From Flavobacteriaceae bacterium (GTDB lineage Bacteria > Bacteroidota > Bacteroidia > Flavobacteriales > Flavobacteriaceae), in NCBI GenBank assembly GCA_009886755.1, contig QXYU01000011.1, positions 1-45,518 on the forward strand: a stretch of DNA of 45,518 nt, in the 5' to 3' direction. The translations under genes and the position numbers were made by a program. Below the pieces are notes generated by a model. That model was not told the origin of the DNA, searched no databases, and saw only the letters and a program-made list of their open reading frames with translations. Positions 1-8,547 of the stretch are shown in pieces. Numbering within the stretch: the stretch's first letter is position 1; every line of letters starts with the position of its first letter.

Positions 1-550
1 TGCCCATCGGTGTGATTGCAGTAATAATGAGACTCAGACCAAGAAGGAAAAGGAGTAGATTCCAGATGTTTTGAAAAGGAAGCATTCGAAGTTTTCGAAG
101 CGGATGCAAGTCTTTACCCCATTTGTGAATCAAATAAAAATAATCGTTTCCTAGGGGCACAAACAAAAGCGGATCATCAGTTTTTACGAGTCGAAACATC
201 ACAGAAGGCGCCATGATTTTAAAACCGTTCAGTTGGGTTTGATGTGTCTCCTCCAAGGCATTAATTTTGTTTTTAGCTTCTTGAGGAAGCTGTCCCTTAA
301 AGTATTTGAGATCCAAAAAACGCAAACGATAGTCTATACAAATCGTTTTGATTTCTTCCAGCGAAAAGATGTTGGCGGATTCCAATTGATCAACATCAAA
401 TTGGTTGGTACTGTCAAAACGCGATTGTTTCAAAAGCGACTTGACTTGAGATAATACGTCTGTAACCCCTCTATGTTTTTCAACACTGGCCTTTAAAACG
501 GCTTCTAAGTTCGTGGATGCAAGTAGATTCAACTTCATAATCAATTTCAT
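1..550 (-). CDS. Unidentified membrane protein, N-terminal part (cut by window edge)
   Basis: An open frame on the minus strand begins at ATG 550 (a second in-frame ATG lies at 538) and is still open at the window edge, giving about 183 residues. The first 150 residues are soluble and mixed in charge. A hydrophobic stretch (NIWNLLLFLLGLSLIITAI) near residue 165 is a likely membrane helix, so the protein looks like an N-terminal cytoplasmic domain followed by membrane segments. It follows pheT on the same strand after 50 bp and is probably co-transcribed with it. I do not recognise the family. The plus-strand frame over the same bases (233-454) has no family features and is a shadow. Confidence 0.7.
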   Translation of the reverse strand, partial: MKLIMKLNLLASTNLEAVLKASVEKHRGVTDVLSQVKSLLKQSRFDSTNQFDVDQLESANIFSLEEIKTICIDYRLRFLDLKYFKGQLPQEAKNKINALEETHQTQLNGFKIMAPSVMFRLVKTDDPLLFVPLGNDYFYLIHKWGKDLHPLRKLRMLPFQNIWNLLLFLLGLSLIITAITPMG

Positions 551-600
551 TAGGAAGTAAAATTAGGGATTCTTGCTCGAATCTCAAACCAAAAAGCAGC

Positions 601-3024
601 TTAACGCAATTGGGCTTTTAATTCTTGCGCAAAACGATCTTGAAGTTTTTTCATAATCTTATCGATTTGCTTGTCTGTAAGGGTTTTGTTTGGGTCTTGA
701 AACGCAAAGCTCACTCCGTATGATTTTTGATTTTCAGGAAGGTTTTTTCCTTCATACACATCAAAAAGCCCCACCTTCTGCAGCAATTTACGCTCTGTTT
801 GGTAAGCCAATTTCTCAATGGCTTGAAAGCTGACCTCTTTGGACACCAAAAGGGCAAAATCACGACGGCTGGTCGGGAATTTAGGAATGGGGGTCAAGGT
901 TAGATTTTTGGAAAATGCATATTTCAAAATCAATTCCCAATCCAAGGTTGCATAGTACACCGTTTTATCAATATTGAATTCCTTGGCAATTTCCGCTTTA
1001 ACAATGCCCATATGTCCAAGGGTTGTTTTCCCGAGTTTCCACTCAACACCCTCTGCAAGGGTAGGATGTTCGGTATATTGGCAATCGGAAACGGACATTC
1101 CCAGGCGTGTCCAAATATTCTCAATAACCCCTTTAAAATAGGAAAAAGGAGAGGGGTGTTCGCTGCTGTCCCAATTTTCGCTGTAGGGATTTCCTACCAA
1201 TGAAAGGGCTGCGTATTTCTTTTCTTCAAAACCTTCTTCGGTAGTGGCATAGGTTTTCCCAATTTCAAAAAACTTGAGATTCTTAGCTTGTCGATTGAGG
1301 TTAAACCCGATGGACTCTAGTGTGGAAAATAAAAGACTGCTTCTCAATTGGGACAGTTCTTGTCCGAGCGGATTCAACAAATGCACCCCTTTAAAGTCTT
1401 TTAGGCTCGCATCCAACGCCTGATAGTTGGGTGAAGTCAGGGAGTTGTTCATGATTTCAGAAAAACCAAAACCAACGAGGGTTTGAGCGAGCTGTTCTTC
1501 AATTTGATGAGGACTGCGCGCGTTATAGGTCGGGAAAGGGGTTTGTAAGGGAGGTGCGGCGGTCACATTGTTGTACCCATAGACACGAAGAATTTCTTCA
1601 ATAACGTCCGAGGGACGGGTCACGTCTACACGATAGGGAGGAATGGACAGTCCCACTCCAGTTTCGGATACAGATTCAATCGTGATATCCAAAGCGTTTA
1701 AAATGGTGTTGAGCGTCTCTTTTGGAATCTTTTGCCCAATGGTAGCATCCAATTGCTCGTAGTGAAGCATTAATTGTTTGGGTTGCGGCTCTGGTTGCGC
1801 CACTTCTACCAGTTCGCTGCTGATGGTTCCTCCGGCCAGTTCTTGAATCAAAAGAGCGGCTCTTTTAAGCGCATACTTGGTAATCAACGGATCAATTCCT
1901 CTTTCGTAGCGGAAGGAGGCATCGGTATTTAACCCGTGTCGTTTGGCTGTTTTACGTATACTAACCGCATCGAAATGGGCGCTTTCCAAAAAGATATGTT
2001 TGGTTTGATTGCTGACTCCTGAGCCTTTTCCTCCAAAAACACCCGCAATGCACAAGGGGGTATTGCCATCACAAATCATAAGGTCTTCGGCATGCAGTTT
2101 TCGCTCTTCCCCATCAAGGGTTACAAAAGAGGTGTCCTGTATAAGGGTCTGTACGACAATATTTCCTTCTATTTTTCCAGCATCAAAAGCGTGGAGCGGT
2201 TGCCCCAAGTCGTGTAGCACGTAATTGGTGATATCAACCACATTGCTTTTGGGTGTTAAGCCAATAGCTTTCAAACGGTTTTGCAACCATTCGGGTGAGG
2301 GAGCGACGGTCAAATCTCGAATCATCAAGCCCAGATAACGAGGAGCTTTGTTGGCATTTTTGACCTCTATTTCTATTGGGTGCGTATTTTGGTCTATGCT
2401 GAAAGCACTAACCTCTGGGGTGGACCAGTCTGATTTAATTTCATTAAGAACACAGGCCGCTCTCAGATCACGAGCCACGCCCATATGACTCATGGCATCG
2501 GCACGGTTGGGGGTCAAACCAATTTCAAAAACGGTGTCATTTTCAATTTCAAAGACCTCATGGCATGGGGTTCCAGGAACCAAATCCGCATCAAGAATCA
2601 TAATGCCTTCATGGCTGGTGCCCAAGCTTAATTCGTCTTCAGCGCAGATCATTCCCTGACTGGCTTCGCCACGAATTTTACTCTTTTTGATTTGGAACGA
2701 ATTTCCTTCGGCATCGTATAAATGCGTTCCTACTGTGGCCACGGGTACTTTTTGACCAGCCGCCACATTGGGCGCACCGCATACAATCGGGAGGGGTTCT
2801 CCAGATCCGATAGCTACGGTAGTAATTTTTAAACGATCTGCATTGGGATGCGGTTCACAAGTGAGCACTTCCCCTACAACAACTCCTTCCAATCCGCCGG
2901 GAACCGAAGAAAACGATGTTGTTCCCTCTACTTCTAAGCCTAAATCGGTGAGCATCTCGGAGATTTGTTCAACAGGGAGTTCTACATTGATGAATTGCCT
3001 AAGCCAGTTGTAAGAAATTTTCAC
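601..3024 (-). CDS. pheT: Phenylalanine--tRNA ligase beta subunit
   Basis: The 807-residue product has the usual length and domain order of bacterial PheT. An EMAP/OB tRNA-binding domain (about 40-155, with EPHPNADRLK and VCGAPN) is followed by B3/B4 and B5 domains, a catalytic-like core domain and a C-terminal FDX-ACB anticodon-binding domain (from about 715, with FPTSRRDFALLV). The partner PheS, which carries the active site of the (alpha-beta)2 enzyme, is not in the window. The start is GTG at 3024-3022 (GTG AAA ATT TCT); no in-frame ATG gives the family N-terminus MKISYNWL. A TATATTTG box lies 47 bp upstream at 3067-3074. The identification is secure. Confidence 0.97.
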   Translation of the reverse strand: MKISYNWLRQFINVELPVEQISEMLTDLGLEVEGTTSFSSVPGGLEGVVVGEVLTCEPHPNADRLKITTVAIGSGEPLPIVCGAPNVAAGQKVPVATVGTHLYDAEGNSFQIKKSKIRGEASQGMICAEDELSLGTSHEGIMILDADLVPGTPCHEVFEIENDTVFEIGLTPNRADAMSHMGVARDLRAACVLNEIKSDWSTPEVSAFSIDQNTHPIEIEVKNANKAPRYLGLMIRDLTVAPSPEWLQNRLKAIGLTPKSNVVDITNYVLHDLGQPLHAFDAGKIEGNIVVQTLIQDTSFVTLDGEERKLHAEDLMICDGNTPLCIAGVFGGKGSGVSNQTKHIFLESAHFDAVSIRKTAKRHGLNTDASFRYERGIDPLITKYALKRAALLIQELAGGTISSELVEVAQPEPQPKQLMLHYEQLDATIGQKIPKETLNTILNALDITIESVSETGVGLSIPPYRVDVTRPSDVIEEILRVYGYNNVTAAPPLQTPFPTYNARSPHQIEEQLAQTLVGFGFSEIMNNSLTSPNYQALDASLKDFKGVHLLNPLGQELSQLRSSLLFSTLESIGFNLNRQAKNLKFFEIGKTYATTEEGFEEKKYAALSLVGNPYSENWDSSEHPSPFSYFKGVIENIWTRLGMSVSDCQYTEHPTLAEGVEWKLGKTTLGHMGIVKAEIAKEFNIDKTVYYATLDWELILKYAFSKNLTLTPIPKFPTSRRDFALLVSKEVSFQAIEKLAYQTERKLLQKVGLFDVYEGKNLPENQKSYGVSFAFQDPNKTLTDKQIDKIMKKLQDRFAQELKAQLR

Positions 3025-3066
3025 AGGTTTTGTATCGTAGCCCCAAGGGGTTGGTTAATATGCTTG

Positions 3067-3074
3067 CAAATATA
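3067..3074 (-). promoter_or_regulatory. Bacteroidota -7 box upstream of pheT
   Basis: Read on the minus strand this is TATATTTG, a full match to the TAnnTTTG consensus, and it lies 42 bases before the GTG of pheT. It abuts the left edge of the AT-rich insert, overlapping the TAACGG arm that starts at 3073. The matching -33 element is not clear. Confidence 0.5.
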
Positions 3075-3252
3075 ACGGAACTGGAGAAAAGACCCGAGAG
3101 TTTTATAGCGAACAATAATTGCGGAGGAGATAAAAAATCATCTACAATTAAAGAAATAGCAGCACCCCCATTTTTTTATAGTGTACGCAGCTTTTTTAGT
3201 ATTTTTAGACAAACAGCACCCAAATCTACTACTTTTCATATACAGACCGTTA
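3073..3252 (+). repeat. Paired inverted arms resembling an integron attC site (tentative)
   Basis: Outer arms TAACGG (3073-3078) and CCGTTA (3247-3252) are exact inverted repeats. Inner arms GAAAAG (3086-3091) and CTTTTC (3232-3237) are also exact inverted repeats, with spacers of 7 and 9 bases. The right end reads GTTAGAC, which fits the attC core GTTRRRY. The layout resembles the R/L box pairs of attC sites, but the 140-base centre has no obvious folding, no integrase is present, and the arms are short enough to occur by chance. Confidence 0.25.
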
Positions 3253-3272
3253 GACACAACTTATCAATACCA

Positions 3273-4419
3273 ATGGAAATCGATAAAAAGTTAAATATAT
3301 TACCATTGACAAAATCAAAACCAAGCACATTGGAATCTCTATTTGGAAAAACTGAAATTGAGCCAATGTGGGTTGCTGATATTGAATTTGAAGTTGCCAA
3401 ATCAATACAAAAAGCTTTAATTCAAAGGGTTTTGAATTCTGGATTCGGTTATGAATATAAACCGGATACGTTTTTTAACGCTTATAAAAAATGGTACCAA
3501 AAGAATTATGAAATTGAATTAAACAAAAATCAAATAATTTTTAGCCCAAGTATTACAACTACTATTTCTACTCTAATAGAAAATTTCACATCTGAAAGTG
3601 ACGGAATAATAATACAACCTCCTGTATTTATGGAATTTAGAGATGTAATACTAAATACAAAGCGGAGAATAATAAAAAATCCTCTGAAATTAGTTGATAA
3701 AAAATATCAAATTGACTTTCAAGATTTAGAGGAGAAAGCAAAATTAGAAAAAAGCAAAGCTCTGATTATTTGCAATCCTCATAATCCAGTTGGAAGAACT
3801 TGAACAAGTTGTAAGAATTTGTAAAGAAAATGATATGCTTCTTATTTCTGATGAAATACATAAAGACATCATACTATTCAACAATAAGTACACTTCTGTT
3901 TTAGATTTCAGAAGCGATTATGAAAAAATTGTTGTTTGTACTTCTGAAGCCAAGACATTTAATCTTTGTGGAATAGCAGATTCGATGGTAATTGTTCATA
4001 ATGAAAGCATTAAAAACTCAATGTCTAATACTTTCAAAAAGTATAATTTGGGGAGAACAAATGCCCTTACTAGGATAGCATTAGAAGCCGCATATAATGA
4101 TGGAAAGTATTGGTTGAATGAAGTATTAAAAACAGTTGAAGAGAATGTTAAAACTATAGAAAGGGAATTAGAAAACTCAAAAATTGAACTTATAAAATTC
4201 GAAGGAACTTATCAAGTATGGTTAGATTTTAGAAAGGTTTTTAATGACACTAAAGAAATGTTTAATCATATAACTGAAAACTCTGGGATTGGACTAAACG
4301 CAGGTCATTGGTTCGGGCGTGAAGGTGCGTTATTTATGAGAATTAATATTGCAACATCTAACGAGAAAGTAACTGATGCCATTAAAAGAATCATAAAAGC
4401 AGTGCCTGAAAAGGTATAA
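3273..4419 (+). pseudogene. Frameshifted MalY/PatB-type PLP C-S lyase (aminotransferase fold I)
   Basis: Two overlapping frames together encode one protein. The first (ATG 3273, MEIDKKLN) carries the family signature EPMWVADIEF and ends in CNPHNPVGRT at a TGA (3801-3803). The second continues at once in another frame with EELEQVVRICKEN, the ISDEIHKDI PLP-contact motif and TSEAKTFNLCG, which holds the Schiff-base lysine, and ends in NAGHWFGREG and MRINIAT. MalY/PatB enzymes cleave C-S bonds of cystathionine or cysteine conjugates. The bases missing at the junction correspond to the W-T-K of GRxWTKEEL; a 17-bp deletion between two copies of GAAGAACTT explains the shift exactly. The coding sequence is visibly more AT-rich than pheT or recG, suggesting transfer. 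The frame upstream of 3273 shows no family similarity and is not part of the gene. Confidence 0.88.
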
Positions 4420-4478
4420 CTGCAATTAAAACCAAACTCAAAAGCCCTATCAAGTAATGCTCATAAGACTTTTACCCC

Positions 4479-6578
4479 CTAACTGATATATTTCCATAAA
4501 GCTTTGTTTTGGGTCAGGGCTTCAAAACTAGCCTTGACACCTTGGTGTTCGGGGAGTTGTAAATGAGGGTCTTTTTCCAAAAGGGCTTCGGCCCAATTTC
4601 GTGATAGGATCAAAACATCTTGGTCTTTTACCAAATTGGCAATATTCAATTGCAAAATCCCACTTTGTTGGGTTCCCATCAGATCACCCGGACCGCGCAA
4701 ACGGAGATCCACTTCGGCAATTTCAAAACCGTCATGGGTGCGTACCATGGTGTCCAGTCGGGTTCTACTTTCTTCGGACAATTTGTAGCCACTCATTAGG
4801 ATGCAAAAACTCTGTGTGTTGCCACGCCCCACACGACCACGCAATTGATGTAGTTGTGACAAGCCAAAGCGTTCGGCACTTTCGATAATCATCACGGAAG
4901 CATTGGGGATATTTACCCCCACTTCAATCACCGTTGTGGCAATCAATATCTGGGTTTGTTTTTTCTGAAAACGCTGCATTTCATATTCCTTGGCATCGGG
5001 CTTCATCCGTCCATGGACAATACTGATTTGGTATTCTGGAGCAGGAAAAGAACGCTGCAAGCTTTCATAACCGTCCATCAAATCTTTATAATCCAATGTT
5101 TCTGATTCCTCAATCAAGGGATACACAACATACACCTGTCTCCCTTTTTTGATCTCTTCCTTAATGAATTGAAACACTTTGAGTCGGTTACTGTCTTTAC
5201 GCCAAACCGTTTTGACAGGCTTTCGCCCGGGGGGTAACTCATCGATGATGGAGACATCCAAATCACCATAGAGACTCATGGCGAGGGTTCGTGGAATGGG
5301 AGTGGCGGTCATCACAAGAACATGGGGCGGTAATTTGTTTTTCTTCCACAATTTGGCGCGTTGCGCTACACCAAAGCGATGCTGCTCGTCTATAATAGCC
5401 AACCCAAGATTGGCAAATTGTACTTTGTCTTCCAATACGGCATGGGTACCTACCAATATATGCAGTTCACCTGTTTGCAGGGCGTCATGCAAGGGGGTAC
5501 GATCTGCTTTTTTGGTTGAACCGGTCAATAAGGCGATGCGTACCTCACTGCCTTCTAGTAGCTCTGAAAGGGAGTGGAAATGTTGTTGCGCCAAGATTTC
5601 TGTTGGAGCCATTAAACAGACCTGAAAACCATTGTCCACCCCAATAAGCATGCTCATCAAAGCGATGATGGTTTTCCCCGATCCTACATCTCCTTGAAGG
5701 AGTCGGTTCATTTGTATGCCGGTTCCTAGGTCTTGCCGAATTTCTTTGAGCACCTTTTTCTGCGCATTGGTCAGAGCAAAAGGCAACGAATGCTTGAAGA
5801 AGGTGTTAAAAATCGTACCGACTTTTTCAAAGACATAACCTTTGATTTGTTGTTGTCGGAGCTGCTTTTTCTTTAGGAGTTGCAATTGGATATAGAACAG
5901 TTCTTCAAACTTGAGTCGAAGCTGTGCGGCACTTAATTGTTGGTGGTTTTCGGGAAAATGTATTGCCCGATAGGCGGTATTTTTATCCGTCAGCCCAATG
6001 GATTGAATCAGATTAGGTGGGAGGGTCTCTGAAAACCCCCCTGATAGGGTATTGTATAATTGCTGCTGTGCTTGTTTGATTACCTTTTGACTAATCCCAC
6101 GTTGGGTGAGTTTTTCCGTGGAGGGATAGATGGGGTGGAGCCCCAAATGGGCATTTTGTTCAAAGTTCTCCACGAGGGTTAATTCCGGATGTGGAATATT
6201 GGCTTTGTTACCATACCAATTTAAGCGGCCAAAAACCACATATTCTTTATTAACCCGTATTTGCTCCTGAATCCATTTTTGACCGCGAAACCATACTAAT
6301 TCGATCTGGCCATTAGAATCCTCTAGCGTAGCCACCAAGCGGCTACCTCTTTTTTGGGCAATGCTTTTAAACTGCGTGACACGTCCTTTGATCTGAATTT
6401 CAGCACTGTTTTTAGGAAGTGCATTTAAGGGATGAAATTGACTTCGATCCACATAGCGATTGGGAAACAAATGCAGTAAATCGTGATAGGTCTGGAGCCC
6501 CAATTCTTCGCGAAGCAATTGGGCGCGATTGGGCCCAATACCCTTTAAATAATCCAGTGCTGTATCCATCCGATTCAT
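4479..6578 (-). CDS. recG: ATP-dependent DNA helicase RecG
   Basis: The 699-residue product matches RecG throughout. An N-terminal helix-hairpin region (YLKGIGPNRAQLL) leads to an OB-fold wedge domain, which binds branched DNA. Then come helicase motif I (GDVGSGKT), Ia (APTEILAQQH), II (DEQHRFG), III (TATPIPRTLAM) and VI (QLRGRVGRG), with the RecG-type tail at LRLRGPGDLMGTQQSG. RecG reverses stalled replication forks and processes Holliday junctions and R-loops. The ATG at 6578 is used; the region to the divergent patatin fragment is 51 bp. The gene ends 59 bp from the broken C-S lyase, which converges on it. The identification is secure. Confidence 0.97.
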   Translation of the reverse strand: MNRMDTALDYLKGIGPNRAQLLREELGLQTYHDLLHLFPNRYVDRSQFHPLNALPKNSAEIQIKGRVTQFKSIAQKRGSRLVATLEDSNGQIELVWFRGQKWIQEQIRVNKEYVVFGRLNWYGNKANIPHPELTLVENFEQNAHLGLHPIYPSTEKLTQRGISQKVIKQAQQQLYNTLSGGFSETLPPNLIQSIGLTDKNTAYRAIHFPENHQQLSAAQLRLKFEELFYIQLQLLKKKQLRQQQIKGYVFEKVGTIFNTFFKHSLPFALTNAQKKVLKEIRQDLGTGIQMNRLLQGDVGSGKTIIALMSMLIGVDNGFQVCLMAPTEILAQQHFHSLSELLEGSEVRIALLTGSTKKADRTPLHDALQTGELHILVGTHAVLEDKVQFANLGLAIIDEQHRFGVAQRAKLWKKNKLPPHVLVMTATPIPRTLAMSLYGDLDVSIIDELPPGRKPVKTVWRKDSNRLKVFQFIKEEIKKGRQVYVVYPLIEESETLDYKDLMDGYESLQRSFPAPEYQISIVHGRMKPDAKEYEMQRFQKKQTQILIATTVIEVGVNIPNASVMIIESAERFGLSQLHQLRGRVGRGNTQSFCILMSGYKLSEESRTRLDTMVRTHDGFEIAEVDLRLRGPGDLMGTQQSGILQLNIANLVKDQDVLILSRNWAEALLEKDPHLQLPEHQGVKASFEALTQNKALWKYIS

Positions 6579-6629
6579 AGGTGCAAGATAATTTTTTCAC
6601 TGTATATTTAGAACTCAGATAATAACATA

Positions 6630-6860
6630 TTGAAACGAGCATTAGTCATATCAGGAGGGGGGTCCAAAGGAGCCTTTGCAGGAGGTGTTGCCCAGCACTT
6701 GCTGGAAACAGCCAAAGCCCCCTATGATTTTTTTGTAGGGACTTCCACAGGGAGTCTTTTGGTCTCCCATTTGGCTTTGGGCAAGGTGGAAGCGATTCAT
6801 CAAGCATTTACTCGGGTAACGCAAGAGCCTGTTTCAATTGTGATAGGGGTTTTCAAATGA
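6630..6860 (+). pseudogene. Patatin-like phospholipase, N-terminal remnant
   Basis: The frame starts at TTG 6630 and carries the oxyanion-hole glycine motif SGGGSKGAFAGG followed by the nucleophile elbow GTSTGS, both hallmarks of patatin-like lipid acyl hydrolases. Family similarity stops at about TRVTQE (near 6827); ten unrelated residues (PVSIVIGVFK) and a TGA follow. The protein is 76 residues, against roughly 250-320 for the family, and lacks the catalytic aspartate region, so it should not be active. Immediately past the break the other strand carries the head of a secreted protein, so both genes seem to have been cut by one deletion. The fragment is divergent from recG, and TATATTTA (6603-6610) may be its old promoter. 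Confidence 0.8.
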
Positions 6861-6907
6861 GACGTAGCACAGGAAAGAACAAGCAGATTAATGAATAGGT
6901 ATTTCAT
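6800..6907 (-). pseudogene. Lipoprotein N-terminal remnant (signal peptide only)
   Basis: On the minus strand an ATG at 6907-6905 opens MKYLFINLLVLSCATSHLK, a typical lipoprotein signal with lipobox LVLSC (Cys13). It continues as TPITIETGS and then runs into the antisense of the patatin fragment, stopping at 6802-6800 after 35 residues. The frame therefore keeps only the start of a secreted protein whose body is missing. The mature part is too short to assign a family. It converges on the patatin remnant, and the two share a junction near 6828. Confidence 0.5.
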
Positions 6908-7118
6908 GGTCGTATTGTAAGAAACTTTTGGGGAGGTTCGTTTGTGTTCAATAAAAGTGAAAAATCAAAGGAAATGCAATAAAAAAACACGAATGACTCC
7001 TTCATCTGTGAAGTGCTGAGCCTGTGTTTTGATAAACTTTTATGAGTTGTTAATCCTCAGGCCGCTTGATGAAGACATAGATAAATTAGGTTTGGGGTGT
7101 AATCATAGTTTAAAATTA
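6908..7118. other. Non-coding stretch between remnant and M20 gene
   Basis: No frame here shows codon structure or a family motif on either strand. It probably holds the former upstream region of the lipoprotein remnant. A loose echo of the bases GAGCCTGT (near 6825 and again near 7019) is too short to call a repeat. From 6861 to 7189 no gene is seen apart from the remnant start and the terminator. Confidence 0.4.
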
Positions 7119-7148
7119 AAAAACCAATGAATTAAATCATTGGTTTTT
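7119..7148 (-). terminator. Rho-independent terminator after the M20 gene
   Basis: A perfect 12-bp inverted repeat, AAAAACCAATGA / TCATTGGTTTTT with a 6-base loop ATTAAA, lies 41 bp beyond the stop of the M20 amidohydrolase. The arms end in A or T runs on both sides, so it could work in both directions. Confidence 0.8.
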
Positions 7149-7189
7149 ATGTGTTTTAACATTAATTTTTGCAAAAAAGTGTTAAAGCA

Positions 7190-8458
7190 TTACTCCAAAT
7201 AATCAAGGGTTAATTGGGTCAATGCTTTGACGCCCAATAATAGGCCGCTATCGTCCACTATAAAATCAGGTGTATGGTGAGAAGGTGCATCTTCCTCATT
7301 CATGTCTAGTGGTGTACCTCCTAAAAAGAAGAACAAACCGGGTACTTTTTCCTGATAGTATGAAAAGTCTTCGGCACCCGTCATAGCGTTCATCAAATTG
7401 ATGTTTTCCTTTCCAGCTACTTTTTTTAGGGTGGGAAGCATTTGTTTTGTTAAATCTAGGTCGTTGAAAGTAATGGCTGTTCCATCTTGAATTTCAACGG
7501 TAGCCTTAGCCCCATAGGCCTCAGCAATTTTAGGAACCAGCACGTGCATCCGTTCCCGAATCATTTCTTTCATTTCGGGATCTAAGGTTCGGATGGTGCC
7601 AATCATCTCTACATCTTCAGGGATGATATTGAAACGCAAACCTCCGTGAATGGAACCAACCGAAACTACTGCTGCTTCTTTGGTGAGTTCAGAGTCTCTA
7701 CTGACAAGTGTTTGTAATCCGTCAATAATCTGAGCTGCAATTACGATAGGGTCTTTACTTTGCCATGGAGTTGAACCATGGGCCTGTTTCCCCATTACTT
7801 TGATAACAAATCGTTGCGAGGCTGCCATGGCCCCTCCGGGTTTGTAATTGATTTGCCCGACATGGGTTCCTGAATTGATATGCAAACCAAAAATGGCATC
7901 TACCTTGGGCGTTTCCAATACGCCTTGTTCCACCATCATTTTAGCGGCACCTGTTTCTCCTGGCGGAGGACCTTCTTCTGCGGGTTGAAAAATAAACTTA
8001 ACACTTCCGGCAAAGTCATTATTCTTTGCCAATATCTCGGCCACTCCCATAAGAATGGCAACGTGCGTGTCATGACCGCAAGCATGCATCACAGGTACTT
8101 TGTTACCCATGTATTCGCCAATGACTTTGGAGCGATAGGGGAGGTCATTGCGTTCTTCTACGGGAAGAGCATCCATATCCGCGCGCAAAGCAACAACTTT
8201 TCCTGGGCGCTTTCCTTTCAATAATCCCACGACACCAGTGTGGGCAATACCTGTTTGCACTTCCATGCCCAAAGACTTGAGGTGTTTGGCTACCTTTTCT
8301 GCGGTTCGAAACTCGCGATTCGAAAGCTCTGGATTTTGATGAATGTCATGCCGCCACTCAATAACTTTGGGTTCAATTTTTGAATAGGATTTTTGGGAAA
8401 TTTGACCCCAAGAAATAAACCCTATAAGCAATGCAATTAGAGATAAAAAATGCTTCAT
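7190..8458 (-). CDS. Secreted M20-family amidohydrolase (hippurate hydrolase-like)
   Basis: The 422-residue product starts with a signal peptide (MKHFLSLIALLIGFISWGQ), so it should act in the periplasm or outside. It follows the M20D pattern. ALRADMDALPVEE and HACGHDTHVAILMGVAEIL supply metal ligands, AEEGPPPGETGA carries the catalytic glutamate region, a dimerisation domain lies in the middle, and GAEDFSYYQEKVPG supplies the last ligand region. Family members hydrolyse N-acyl amino acids such as hippurate or N-acetylated amino acids; the substrate here cannot be read. It is a single gene with its own terminator, divergent from the helicase gene. Confidence 0.92.
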   Translation of the reverse strand: MKHFLSLIALLIGFISWGQISQKSYSKIEPKVIEWRHDIHQNPELSNREFRTAEKVAKHLKSLGMEVQTGIAHTGVVGLLKGKRPGKVVALRADMDALPVEERNDLPYRSKVIGEYMGNKVPVMHACGHDTHVAILMGVAEILAKNNDFAGSVKFIFQPAEEGPPPGETGAAKMMVEQGVLETPKVDAIFGLHINSGTHVGQINYKPGGAMAASQRFVIKVMGKQAHGSTPWQSKDPIVIAAQIIDGLQTLVSRDSELTKEAAVVSVGSIHGGLRFNIIPEDVEMIGTIRTLDPEMKEMIRERMHVLVPKIAEAYGAKATVEIQDGTAITFNDLDLTKQMLPTLKKVAGKENINLMNAMTGAEDFSYYQEKVPGLFFFLGGTPLDMNEEDAPSHHTPDFIVDDSGLLLGVKALTQLTLDYLE

Positions 8459-8547
8459 AACTGATTTTTTGATACCCTAATATAAGATGTTTATAATTAT
8501 AGACAAGGGGAGCTAGGCACGAAGGTTTATTGCGTTATTTTTAGACC

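Noticed and set aside
3030-3272. Possible 81-residue N-terminal extension of the C-S lyase
   Set aside because: The frame is open but its residues do not match any part of the family, and ATG 3273 gives a usual N-terminus. The stretch is better seen as the insert's left end.
4415-4480. Complete attC site downstream of the C-S lyase
   Set aside because: TATAAC overlaps the stop codon, but no matching GTTA-type arm follows before recG; TAACTG recurs only as a direct repeat.
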